A stretch of 64,000 bases of DNA from Chaetoceros tenuissimus (taxonomy: Eukaryota; Bacillariophyta; Thalassiosirophyceae; Chaetocerotales; Chaetocerotaceae): positions 64,501-128,500 of the forward strand of contig BLLK01000052.1 of NCBI GenBank assembly GCA_021927905.1, written 5' to 3'. The notes below the pieces were generated by a model that had not been told where the DNA came from, did no database searches, and worked only from the letters and a program-made list of their open reading frames with translations. Below, piece after piece: positions 9,901 through 18,636 of this stretch; the stretch's first letter is position 1; the number at the start of each line of letters is the position of its first letter. The position numbers and the translations under genes are program-made.

Positions 9901-10540
9901 TTGGGGCTCTACTATCGGTCAAGTGTATTACATCATGGTATTTGGAGCTTGGTATCAGGAAGGCCACTACAATTTGAAGGTCACATCTTCGAATCCAGCA
10001 TATGTATACCCGTCATCGTTACCGTCATATGTACCATCTATGATTCCGTCTCGTTCATCTGAGCCATCATCCGAGCCATCATGGTTAGATGACGAACAAT
10101 GCAAGAAGAAAGACCCTGAAAATGACGTTTGCACTAAGCTTGATGGTCGCTGCAAGGTCGACTGTGAGAGCGATGAAGACTTTGTCTGTGTTCCCGGTCT
10201 ATGCTCCTTTGATGACATTTGGGGTAGGCAGACCAAGTCCCCAAAGCTTGAAATAATTGAGGAAGATATTGACATTTTTGAGATTGAGATTACTGCAGAT
10301 GGCAGTACTGAGCTAAAGTTGAAGAAAGCAACAAAGGCTCCTCTTGAAAAAAGAACCAAGACTCCAAAGGCCACCAAGGTTCCAAAGGCCAGCAGGTCTC
10401 CATCTGAAAAGGTTAGGCCGAAGACTACCAAGGCGATGGAAAAGGAAACTAAGGCAACCAAGTCTCCCAAGGCAACCAAAGCTCCAAAGTCTACCTGTGA
10501 ATGCAGAGTTCCTAGAAACAAGCGTGGTTGCGGGATTTAA
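6953..10540 (+). CDS. Large secreted repeat protein with PPC-like modules, copy A
   Basis: 1195 aa from the ATG at 6953; upstream in-frame sequence lacks ATG. The signal peptide is MKILRKTVAVVLGSLIFGEI. About eight modules of 100-120 residues follow, each with the pattern SN(D/E)SCxNAxxI..LP, ASSENGVAL..C, PAVWYKVIGTG, HVYSGSCGDFTC, W.S.L.EEYYILVFG and FTL.V. This resembles the extracellular beta-sandwich of pre-peptidase C-terminal type. After modules 2 and 8 there are PSSLPSYVPSMIPSRSSEPS linkers. The tail has a CxxxDGRCKVDC..DEDFVCVPG Cys segment, an acidic piece and a Lys/Thr/Pro repeat (KATKAPLEKRTKTPKATK). Cell-wall or extracellular binding is likely; the ligand is unknown. Confidence 0.8.
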   Translation: MKILRKTVAVVLGSLIFGEISANASDIINNHQKEDRESIDHSVNDCDNAFEFPTLPYSFIVHKIPYEAKSENSLALKVCADEEYIGGSPAVWYKVIGTGDTLMARWITAYRKDIGAHVYRGSCSVGFTCVDKISQGDDYLNDTPGMFWNSILDEEYYILVFGRVGVYFDLLVISFPEPSNESCENATEITSLPFTSSGYYASSETGIDFTPAIWYKIIGNGGTITAEKIHLGGQKLHVYSGSCGDLTPVGETSNFYDKKVSWSSTFGRVYYIMVMGHSFNFSHFHLKVTSSDSAYEYLSSLPSYVPSMIPSRSSEPSSETSMKPSCSIDAIAISALPFLGSGDTTYASSQNRVALRTCVSIPYAKNNPALFYKVTGTGDFISAKTVIGDIDTQGSASNIFDSALHVYSGSCGDFTCIAGAEGGDSWFLSTVSWDSIADEEYYILVFGGSAPFGSKKTGKFTLRVESIDQAPSNDSCGNATEITALPYLSPPANTYKASSENGVALNECGEHSLDWYDDNTPAVWYKVLGTGTHMLAETIGEPRTFYSEIHVYSGSCGNFTCVEKSYKYGAAQGFKKVAWKSVLNEEYYILIFGERPNIIGEFRLRVESFQTPSNDSCENAIQITPLPDSASGYTYEASSENGVALNNCGTDYSNDAPAVWYKVIGSGDIIRADFILEYDLKIHVYSGSCGDFTCIGGDAERFASSEVTWKSVLDEEYYILVFGKTTNDVGQFTLHVESFQAPSNDSCDNASAITSLPYSASGYTYGASSENGVAQNECSLSEDYIGSTAVWYKVIGTGEAMMVKTNIGVHVYSGSCSDGFTCVNRVKQNSDQFYYFTDGFGMIWNSILDEEYHILLFGTADANPLGDEFTLQVKSFPSQSNESCENASEITSLPFTSSGYTLSASSENGVALWSCSKGSDDDFAPYGDDTPAVWYKIIGNGGTITAEMVGLQTFDINLHVYSGSCGDFYCITGDGYDYYSKVSWGSTIGQVYYIMVFGAWYQEGHYNLKVTSSNPAYVYPSSLPSYVPSMIPSRSSEPSSEPSWLDDEQCKKKDPENDVCTKLDGRCKVDCESDEDFVCVPGLCSFDDIWGRQTKSPKLEIIEEDIDIFEIEITADGSTELKLKKATKAPLEKRTKTPKATKVPKASRSPSEKVRPKTTKAMEKETKATKSPKATKAPKSTCECRVPRNKRGCGI

Positions 10541-10814
10541 CTCTTTGATTTCTTCTGACAATGGGTCATACTCGAATGGTAATCATAATACCATCATCTA
10601 TGTAGAACTCCTCGGAATAGAATATATTCATGACCCAAGAGCAAAAGGAAGAGAAAAGACTAAACAATACCAAATATGAACACAAAACTAATCTAAATAG
10701 AGTGTAGAAAATGTTCTTATTGTTTGCTGGTTTGTCGGAAATATCTTTACTTCAAAAATAATGAATGAAAAGAGTAGGCTTTCAATCAAATTACAATAGC
10801 TTGTATAGCTTTAG

Positions 10815-10916
10815 AGCAAGGCTCTACTTGAAAGCAAATAATGAAAGCTTTTTCCCAACGAAAAGAACGGGCGGTGGAACTATTGCTAAAAAGAAAATAA
10901 GAAGTTTTATGGTCAT
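10815..10916 (-). pseudogene. Broken membrane-protein family copy (unit A)
   Basis: The minus strand starts at an ATG (10916) with MTIKLLIFFLAIVPPPVLFV then GKK, matching the MKLLI...GKSFHLPSSR start of the 1695-2234 gene. It then shifts frame and stops at once. The upstream flank up to about 11165, including the tggaaaggcct element at 11057, is also conserved with the intact paralog. The downstream body of the gene is absent. Confidence 0.6.
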
Positions 10917-11214
10917 TTCAAGTCGATGATGCAATTATTTGTGAAGTATTTATGAGCATACAATCCTAGAGATATATTGTGAATCTCTCATGTCGTAAAA
11001 GAATAGTGTGGAGATCTTCTCGTGAGTTCCATTTTATGAGCGGAATAACTACTTGCTGGAAAGGCCTTGTGAGAACCCCAAATAACACCGACGAGAAGTA
11101 TTTCACCTTGTATGTTAGCTGGTCATTAAAATATTAAACAGCAGTTTTATTCCCGCTCAAATATTACATGAATTAGAAACAAAATAAGCAAGTGAACTTA
11201 CCGCTATAGCAGCA

Positions 11215-12136
11215 TGCTATGGAGAGGAAAAGGAGCCAAAGGGGAAAACTTATTCTATCAAACAACGAAGAAAGCACAGATGAGAAGCGTTTTGTTGTCC
11301 TTTGCCATGGTCTTGGTACATCTCATCACATATATCATTCATTTGCACAGGCTCTTTTGAACCCCTTAGTATACTCTGTCGTCACTTATGGTTTTTAAAG
11401 CCATGGCTATTCAAAGTATCGAGGAGATTATTTCTTCGACTATAGCATGGAGATTTTCATAGACCAATTGGAAGACGTGATTGAACATGCTGAGAGAGCT
11501 ATGAATGGAAAATGTGAGGCCATTTGTGGGCTTTAAACTGGCGGTTTGGTCTGCTATGCTGCTCAGAGTAGGTGGCTGCAACAAGAGAACGACAAGAAGG
11601 GCAGTTGTACTAGGTAGCCAATTGAAAACTTGGTACTTTTCGCACCTGCCTTTTTGCAACAAAGGTCAGTACATGAATGTTCCCTTCTTTCAATTATTAA
11701 GATTGTATACGCTCATTTCTTCAATTCGTAGCCGTTTATGTTTATAAGTAGTCGAGAGAAATCAAGCTTATTTCACATAGATTATGAAACATTTTAAACC
11801 TGCACGAGGTATCATTGAAAGGAACTATTTGAAAGCACAACATAAAGCGTTCGCATGTGACCTCAAAACAGGTAAAACTGTATACGCAGTTGAGGAAAAG
11901 AAAAAGAATCATGTCGATCTTGCGCTTCTTGGAAAGGTAAAAGGTAAAAAGAAACATCCATATATTGAAGGTGGTTAATGGAGCATTGTCACAAGCACTC
12001 TTCATAGTTGTTCTCTTAAGAGATGCATTTCCTACATTGCTTTAGAACTCTTTTAATTACGAAGGTGATACCAGGATTCTATTGATATAGAGCGATCTTG
12101 ATCGTACAATTTCCTTCGAAAAGAATTACGAAGAAG
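11215..12136 (+). pseudogene. Alpha/beta-hydrolase pseudogene, truncated (unit A)
   Basis: The plus strand reads FVVLCHGLGTSHHIYHSFAQ, then VVTYGF-stop-SHGYSKYRGDYFFDYS and IFIDQLEDVIEHAERAM, then CEAICGL-stop-TGGLVCYAAQS. These are the oxyanion HG, RGHGxS and nucleophile-elbow GHSxGG regions of an alpha/beta hydrolase. One stop is at 11396-11398. A second, at 11534-11536, falls exactly at the expected catalytic serine. Further frameshifts follow (PAFLQQRSV..., GALSQALFIVVLL...). The sequence ends abruptly at 12136, where it abuts the zinc-ribbon remnant. The missing C terminus is preserved in unit B. Confidence 0.7.
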
Positions 12137-12173
12137 ATAGGAAGTGGACAGGCAAGTCCACTGGTGTTAATAT

Positions 12174-12545
12174 TGTCTCCATGACTTTTCGAAAACTTGA
12201 GTGCACCTTGCAGCCTCTTGACATTAACCACCCAGTTACATCCATTACTATTAGGAGCAATATGAGATCCTTTACATTTCAGCCATATGTGTCCACCTAC
12301 AACAGCAGGGTTCTTACAATCCTAGTAAGAGCAAATGCCTCGTTTCATCCCAGTTTTAGATTCCCACAAAGCAATCCAAGAGGAGCATCGAATCTACTTC
12401 CATCGATATTCCAAGCATCGCAATGTTTTTCGAGGTAATAAACTTCTCCTTTCTTTTTCCTTTTTGAGAATCCTTTAATCTTGCTACTACTATCTTCTAC
12501 TTTGCTCCTCTTTTTGGTTTAGGCCTTTTTCTTTACAATGTCGCT
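12174..12545 (-). pseudogene. 5' remnant of the zinc-ribbon gene (unit B)
   Basis: It is homologous to the first ~120 codons of the intact gene at 20359-21405. Recognisable pieces include VVGGHIWLK, HIAP and NVKRLQG, but these are spread over different frames with stops. The C-terminal zinc-ribbon repeats are missing. It lies between the truncated hydrolase pseudogene of unit A and the ankyrin gene of unit B, so it marks the junction between units. Confidence 0.65.
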
Positions 12546-12784
12546 TCATCCTTAGTTTCTTGCTACTATGATAGTGGTAGCTAGTAAGAGTCAATTGATC
12601 TCTTTTAAAAATATATTGTTATGAGTTGTGTTGACTTCCACGAGTAAGGTATATGCCTTCCCCATTACATCATTATCAAAATTTGAACGGAGAAATATAA
12701 ATCATGTGTCCATAAGATGAATTACAGGAGTATAGCCATCGTGTCGTACCTAATGTGGAGATGTAAGTCATTTCATCTACAATG

Positions 12785-13732
12785 TTACTCACTACAGCTA
12801 CACGAACTATCACTATCTATATTGAAGGCTGCAAAGCTTGATGCCAAAGGCCTCTCTATCGAATCATCTTCATCATTAGACTCTATCGATGTAGCCTCAT
12901 CATTATGTTGGATAGCATTCTGAATATTCCTTTCCATAGCTTCTTCTTCTTCTCTTTTTGCTTTGTTTTGTTGTCGCCGCTTTTGCTTTTTGCTTTGATT
13001 TCTCTTTATCATTTGTACAGTTTCCTTGTAACTCAGTTCATTCTTTGCTTCAGAGTCCTCATCTAGCATTTCTTGGTTTGCGTCCTTTGCTGTTGTAGAA
13101 TCTACAATGTCCTCATTACCTATAGCCCATTCATTAACTCGATCATCATTTCCAAAATCATCATCTTCTTGCAACCTATCTTTTTTCTTCATTCTTTTAT
13201 TCTTGATAATCTTCTTTTTAATCTTGGCACTGATAGGAGTCCGTCTCGGTCCCCAGAAAGCAGTAGACTTTGCCTGTTTACGATTGTATCCAACAATCTT
13301 TTCCTCTTCGTCACTATCAAAGTCATCGTCTCCTTCTCTTATATTCCTTCCAGCGTTTTTATATGCTTCAATCAAAACATCACGAACTTCTTTTCCTTTG
13401 GCTTGACTCAATCTCACTTTGGTAACATCACATCCCAACTCTTGTAAAACCTTTAAGGCATGAGCATGACCATTTTTGGCAGCATGATGTGAAGCCATAC
13501 TTCCTCCTTTATCAGCAATGGATAAATCTGCTCCCTGCTTGACTAAATATCTCAAAGCTTTATTTCTTCCTCCTGCTGCGGCTGCGATGACGGGTGTCCA
13601 TCCAACTGTATTGATCATGTTGACGTCTACTCCTCTTTGAATGGCAGCTCGAAGGCCTGTCATGTCTTGACGAAAGGCGTAGCTCCATATGTTTCCCGTT
13701 CTTTCTGAATATCTCTCTCCCGCTGTTGCCAT
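12785..13732 (-). CDS. Short ankyrin-repeat protein, array copy B
   Basis: 315 aa. Residues 1 to about 265 are identical, or nearly so, to the copy at 5402-6361: three ankyrin-like units, then acidic, basic and Gln/Lys-rich segments. Differences are concentrated in the C-terminal ~50 residues, where two small in-frame deletions (12 nt total) and several substitutions occur. This shows the edge of the highly similar tract. It is divergent from the secreted protein at 14324 with the same 591-bp spacer as unit A. A nuclear location is inferred from basic runs. Confidence 0.8.
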   Translation of the reverse strand: MATAGERYSERTGNIWSYAFRQDMTGLRAAIQRGVDVNMINTVGWTPVIAAAAGGRNKALRYLVKQGADLSIADKGGSMASHHAAKNGHAHALKVLQELGCDVTKVRLSQAKGKEVRDVLIEAYKNAGRNIREGDDDFDSDEEEKIVGYNRKQAKSTAFWGPRRTPISAKIKKKIIKNKRMKKKDRLQEDDDFGNDDRVNEWAIGNEDIVDSTTAKDANQEMLDEDSEAKNELSYKETVQMIKRNQSKKQKRRQQNKAKREEEEAMERNIQNAIQHNDEATSIESNDEDDSIERPLASSFAAFNIDSDSSCSCSE

Positions 13733-14323
13733 GTTGATTTATTTATGTATTCCAGCTAACATACTGCTTAGTTATGTGTACCTTCGTACTGTAAGGTATA
13801 AGGTATGGTAGACTACTACGTAGTACATATCTTTTGCACTTGTGAGCGAAAAGAAGAAAAGTTATGAACTGTTCTACAATCATACGTATATGGCAAGGTG
13901 TGTAGAAATATAAAATACCCCATTTTCACGTGTCTTCTACTCCCCTAGCTACTAGTCTCAGTATCGTTCAAGTCTGTTAGTATCGTTCAAGTCGATCTCA
14001 TTTTTAGCTCATTACAATAGTACTTACCGTAAATATCTCTAAATATAACAGCAAACTAATTTATGATAAAACTACTTGATACTGGATTCTGCATTTTAGA
14101 GGCATTTGTTTTTATTTTTTTTACATTTTCAAAATCATGACATCTCCAAAAAAGAGACAATTAAAGCTAAAAATGTCTGTTGACAAATAAATTCAAATGA
14201 AGAGGTTTGCTCGCTCGCTCGCACCATGAAACAATCATCAATTTATACATCATTCGGTATTTTTGTAGAGCTATTGAGCAGCATCACTTGATATCAAGAA
14301 TACCAACAATCACTCCTTCTACT
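13733..14323. promoter_or_regulatory. Bidirectional promoter region, unit B
   Basis: This spacer is an essentially exact copy of 6362-6952, so both ankyrin/secreted-protein pairs probably share the same regulation. Same motifs: ctactacgtagtac near-palindrome, paired tatcgttcaagtc, gctcgctcgctcgcac run before the + gene. Confidence 0.45.
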
Positions 14324-17300
14324 ATGAAAATCTTGAGAAAGACAGTAGCTGTCGTTCTTGGTTCACTCATATTTGGGGAAATTTCTGCAAATGCAAGTGA
14401 TATAATCAACAACCATCAAAAAGAAGACAGAGAATCAATTGATCACTCTGTCAATGATTGTGATAATGCATTTGAGTTCCCTACACTTCCATATTCATTT
14501 ATTGTTCATAAGATTCCTTACGAAGCAAAATCTGAGAATAGTTTGGCTTTGAAGGTATGTGCAGACGAAGAATACATCGGTGGTTCTCCGGCTGTATGGT
14601 ATAAAGTGATCGGAACAGGAGATACTTTAATGGCTCGATGGATTACTGCTTATCGGAAGGATATTGGGGCACATGTATATCGCGGATCATGTAGTGTCGG
14701 CTTCACATGTGTAGACAAAATAAGTCAAGGTGATGATTATTTAAACGATACACCCGGTATGTTTTGGAACTCTATACTCGATGAAGAGTACTATATCCTT
14801 GTTTTTGGAAGGGTTGGGGTTTATTTCGACTTGCTAGTCATTTCTTTTCCGGAGCCATCCAATGAGTCCTGTGAGAATGCAACAGAGATCACTTCTCTTC
14901 CATTTACGTCAAGTGGCTACTATGCAAGTTCTGAGACAGGGATAGATTTTACTCCTGCTATTTGGTACAAAATCATAGGTAATGGAGGTACAATCACTGC
15001 TGAAAAGATACATTTGGGGGGACAAAAGCTCCATGTATACAGTGGATCATGTGGAGACTTAACTCCTGTTGGAGAAACTTCTAATTTTTATGATAAAAAA
15101 GTGTCGTGGAGTTCAACTTTCGGTAGAGTGTACTACATCATGGTAATGGGACATAGTTTCAATTTTAGTCACTTTCACTTGAAGGTCACATCGTCCGATT
15201 CAGCATATGAATATCTGTCATCGTTACCGTCATATGTACCATCCATGATTCCGTCTCGTTCATCTGAGCCATCATCCGAAACATCGATGAAACCGTCTTG
15301 CTCCATTGATGCTATTGCTATTTCTGCTCTCCCTTTTCTTGGCTCAGGTGATACCACTTATGCAAGCTCTCAGAATCGCGTTGCATTGCGTACGTGTGTA
15401 TCAATTCCATATGCAAAGAATAATCCTGCATTATTCTATAAAGTGACTGGCACAGGAGACTTTATTTCTGCCAAAACTGTTATTGGCGATATTGATACAC
15501 AAGGAAGTGCAAGCAATATATTCGATTCTGCGCTTCATGTCTATAGCGGATCATGTGGAGACTTCACTTGTATCGCAGGAGCAGAAGGGGGCGATTCTTG
15601 GTTCCTGAGTACGGTTTCATGGGACTCTATCGCTGATGAAGAGTACTATATCTTAGTTTTCGGTGGATCCGCACCGTTTGGGTCTAAGAAAACTGGGAAA
15701 TTCACTTTAAGAGTAGAATCAATTGATCAAGCTCCATCCAATGACTCATGTGGTAATGCAACTGAGATAACTGCACTTCCATACTTATCTCCGCCGGCTA
15801 ATACATACAAGGCAAGCTCTGAGAATGGAGTAGCCTTGAATGAGTGCGGAGAACATTCTCTTGATTGGTATGATGACAATACTCCTGCTGTATGGTACAA
15901 AGTTCTTGGTACGGGGACACACATGCTGGCTGAGACAATTGGCGAACCAAGAACTTTTTATTCGGAAATTCATGTGTATAGTGGATCCTGTGGGAACTTT
16001 ACTTGCGTTGAAAAAAGTTATAAGTACGGAGCTGCACAGGGGTTCAAAAAGGTAGCATGGAAATCTGTACTCAATGAAGAATACTACATCTTGATTTTCG
16101 GAGAAAGGCCGAATATTATTGGAGAATTCAGATTGAGAGTAGAATCGTTTCAAACCCCATCCAATGATTCTTGTGAAAATGCAATACAGATCACTCCACT
16201 TCCAGATTCAGCTTCGGGTTACACTTATGAAGCAAGCTCCGAGAATGGAGTAGCTTTGAACAACTGCGGAACGGATTATAGTAATGATGCTCCCGCTGTA
16301 TGGTACAAAGTCATTGGTTCAGGAGATATTATTAGAGCCGACTTCATTCTTGAGTATGATTTGAAGATACATGTGTATAGTGGGTCCTGTGGAGACTTTA
16401 CTTGCATCGGAGGAGATGCCGAAAGATTTGCATCAAGTGAGGTCACATGGAAATCTGTACTTGATGAAGAATACTACATCTTAGTTTTTGGAAAAACTAC
16501 CAATGATGTTGGACAATCCACTCTCCACGTGGAATCATTTCAAGCTCCATCAAATGATTCGTGTGATAATGCAAGTGCGATCACTTCACTTCCATATTCA
16601 GCCTCAGGTTATACTTATGGAGCAAGCTCTGAGAATGGAGTAGCTCGTTATTCCTGTGGAAATGATCTCAAATTATATCGTAAAGACACTCCCGCTGTAT
16701 GGTACAAAGTAATTGGAACCGGAGAAGCTATGATGGCTAGCTGGAATCATGTGGATAGAACCAGGACGGAAAAAATTGGGGCACATGTATATCGCGGATC
16801 ATGTAGTGGTGGGTTCACTTGTGTAGAAAGAGTACCGCAGTATGGAGATGATTATTATTATTACTTCAATGGATTCTATGGATTCGGTATGTTTTGGAAT
16901 TCTATACTCGGTGAAGAGTACTATATCCTTGTTTTTGGAACTTCCGATGCCAATCCACTTGGAGAAGAGTTCACCTTGCAAGTTAAGTCTTTCCCGGCGC
17001 AATCCAATGAGTCCTGTGAGAATGCAACAGAGATCAGTACACTTCCATTTATGTCAAGTGGCTATACACTCTCTGCAAGTTCTGAGAATGGTGTTGCATT
17101 ACAGTCTTGCTCCAAACAACCTGATGATGATTACGCATTCTACGAAGACGATACTCCTGCCGTTTGGTACAAAATCATAGGTAATGGAGGTACAATCACT
17201 GCCGAAATGGTTGGGCGCGAATACTTTCTTATAAATCTCCATGTGTACAGTGGTTCATGCGGAGACTTTTACTGTATCACAGGGGATGGTTATGGTTATG

Positions 17301-17959
17301 GTGATTCCAAAGTTTCTTGGGGCTCTACAATCGGTAGAGTGTATTACATCATGGTATTTGGAGCTTGGGAGAATGAACAAGGCCACTACAATTTGAAGGT
17401 CACATCTTCGAATCCAGCATATGAATATCCGTCATCGTTACCGTCATATGTACCATCCACGATCCCGTCTCGTTCATCTGAGCCATCATCCGAGCCATCA
17501 TGGTTAGATGACGAACAATGCAAGAAGAAAGACCCTGAAAATGACGTTTGCACTAAGCTTGATGGTCGCTGCAAGGTCGACTGTGAGAGCGATGAAGACT
17601 TTGTCTGTGTTCCTGGTCTATGCTCCTTTGATGACATTTGGGGTAGGCAGACCAAGTCCCCAAAGCTTGAAATAATTGAGGAAGATATTGACATTTTTGA
17701 GATTGAGATTACTGCAGATGGCAGTACTGAGCTAAAGTTGAAGAAAGCAACAAAGGCTCCTCTTGAAAAAAGAACCAAGACTCCAAAGGCCACCAAGGTT
17801 CCAAAGGCCAGCAGGTCTCCATCTGAAAAGGTTAGGCCGAAGACTACCAAGGCGATGGAAAAGGAAACTAAGGCAACCAAGTCTCCCAAGGCAACCAAAG
17901 CTCCAAAGTCTACCTGTGAATGCAGAGTTCCTAGAAACAAGCGTGGTTGCGGGATTTAA
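14324..17959 (+). CDS. Large secreted repeat protein with PPC-like modules, copy B
   Basis: 1211 aa, same architecture as copy A: signal peptide, about eight WYK(V/I)IG...(H)VYSGSCGDF...YYILVFG modules, PS-rich linkers, Cys segment and Lys/Thr/Pro tail. It starts at the ATG at 14324; the longer frame begins at a TTG. Residues before module 7 and after module 8 are almost identical to copy A. Between about 16640 and 17400, however, modules 7 and 8 differ by many substitutions and a net gain of 48 nt: ARYSCGNDLKLYRKDTPA replaces AQNECSLSEDYIGSTA, and a longer HVY upstream loop and Tyr-rich loop are present. Likely extracellular and ligand-binding; function unknown. Confidence 0.8.
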   Translation: MKILRKTVAVVLGSLIFGEISANASDIINNHQKEDRESIDHSVNDCDNAFEFPTLPYSFIVHKIPYEAKSENSLALKVCADEEYIGGSPAVWYKVIGTGDTLMARWITAYRKDIGAHVYRGSCSVGFTCVDKISQGDDYLNDTPGMFWNSILDEEYYILVFGRVGVYFDLLVISFPEPSNESCENATEITSLPFTSSGYYASSETGIDFTPAIWYKIIGNGGTITAEKIHLGGQKLHVYSGSCGDLTPVGETSNFYDKKVSWSSTFGRVYYIMVMGHSFNFSHFHLKVTSSDSAYEYLSSLPSYVPSMIPSRSSEPSSETSMKPSCSIDAIAISALPFLGSGDTTYASSQNRVALRTCVSIPYAKNNPALFYKVTGTGDFISAKTVIGDIDTQGSASNIFDSALHVYSGSCGDFTCIAGAEGGDSWFLSTVSWDSIADEEYYILVFGGSAPFGSKKTGKFTLRVESIDQAPSNDSCGNATEITALPYLSPPANTYKASSENGVALNECGEHSLDWYDDNTPAVWYKVLGTGTHMLAETIGEPRTFYSEIHVYSGSCGNFTCVEKSYKYGAAQGFKKVAWKSVLNEEYYILIFGERPNIIGEFRLRVESFQTPSNDSCENAIQITPLPDSASGYTYEASSENGVALNNCGTDYSNDAPAVWYKVIGSGDIIRADFILEYDLKIHVYSGSCGDFTCIGGDAERFASSEVTWKSVLDEEYYILVFGKTTNDVGQSTLHVESFQAPSNDSCDNASAITSLPYSASGYTYGASSENGVARYSCGNDLKLYRKDTPAVWYKVIGTGEAMMASWNHVDRTRTEKIGAHVYRGSCSGGFTCVERVPQYGDDYYYYFNGFYGFGMFWNSILGEEYYILVFGTSDANPLGEEFTLQVKSFPAQSNESCENATEISTLPFMSSGYTLSASSENGVALQSCSKQPDDDYAFYEDDTPAVWYKIIGNGGTITAEMVGREYFLINLHVYSGSCGDFYCITGDGYGYGDSKVSWGSTIGRVYYIMVFGAWENEQGHYNLKVTSSNPAYEYPSSLPSYVPSTIPSRSSEPSSEPSWLDDEQCKKKDPENDVCTKLDGRCKVDCESDEDFVCVPGLCSFDDIWGRQTKSPKLEIIEEDIDIFEIEITADGSTELKLKKATKAPLEKRTKTPKATKVPKASRSPSEKVRPKTTKAMEKETKATKSPKATKAPKSTCECRVPRNKRGCGI

Positions 17960-18233
17960 CTCTTTGATTTCTTCTGACAATGGGTCATACTCGAATGGTA
18001 ATCATAATACCATCATCTATGTAGAACTCCTCGGAATAGAATATATTCATGACCCAAGAGCAAAAGGAAGAGAAAAGACTAAACAATACCAAATATGAAC
18101 ACAAAACTAATCTAAATAGAGTGTAGAAAATGTTCTTATTGTTTGCTGGTTTGTCGGAAATATCTTTACTTCAAAAATAATGAATGAAAAGAGTAGGCTT
18201 TCAATCAAATTACAATAGCTTGTATAGCTTTAG

Positions 18234-18335
18234 AGCAAGGCTCTACTTGAAAGCAAATAATGAAAGCTTTTTCCCAACGAAAAGAACGGGCGGTGGAACT
18301 ATTGCTAAAAAGAAAATAAGAAGTTTTATGGTCAT
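18234..18335 (-). pseudogene. Broken membrane-protein family copy (unit B)
   Basis: Same remnant as 10815-10916: ATG, MTIKLLIFF start, then frameshift and stop. Its upstream flank with the tggaaaggcct element at 18476 is also retained. Because the lesion is shared with unit A, the gene was already dead before the duplication. Confidence 0.6.
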
Positions 18336-18636
18336 TTCAAGTCGATGATGCAATTATTTGTGAAGTATTTATGAGCATACAATCCTAGAGATATATTGTG
18401 AATCTCTCATGTCGTAAAAGAATAGTGTGGAGATCTTCTCGTGAGTTCCATTTTATGAGCGGAATAACTACTTGCTGGAAAGGCCTTGTGAGAACCCCAA
18501 ATAACACCGACGAGAAGTATTTCACCTTGTATGTTAGCTGGTCATTTATAAAATATTAAACAGCAGTTTTATACCCGCTCAAATATTACATGAATTAGAA
18601 ACAAAATAAGCAAGTGAACTTACCGCTATAGCAGCA

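Noticed and set aside
9967-10521. Long minus-strand ORF (184 aa) opposite the secreted protein tail, also at 17386-17940
   Set aside because: It is the antisense shadow of the Lys/Thr/Pro repeat. The composition is an artefact of codons such as AAG/ACC read backwards. No ATG context or homology features.
11505-11747. 80-aa plus-strand ORF and neighbours at 11411-12005 (and unit B equivalents)
   Set aside because: They are fragments of the frameshifted hydrolase pseudogene or its antisense, not separate genes.
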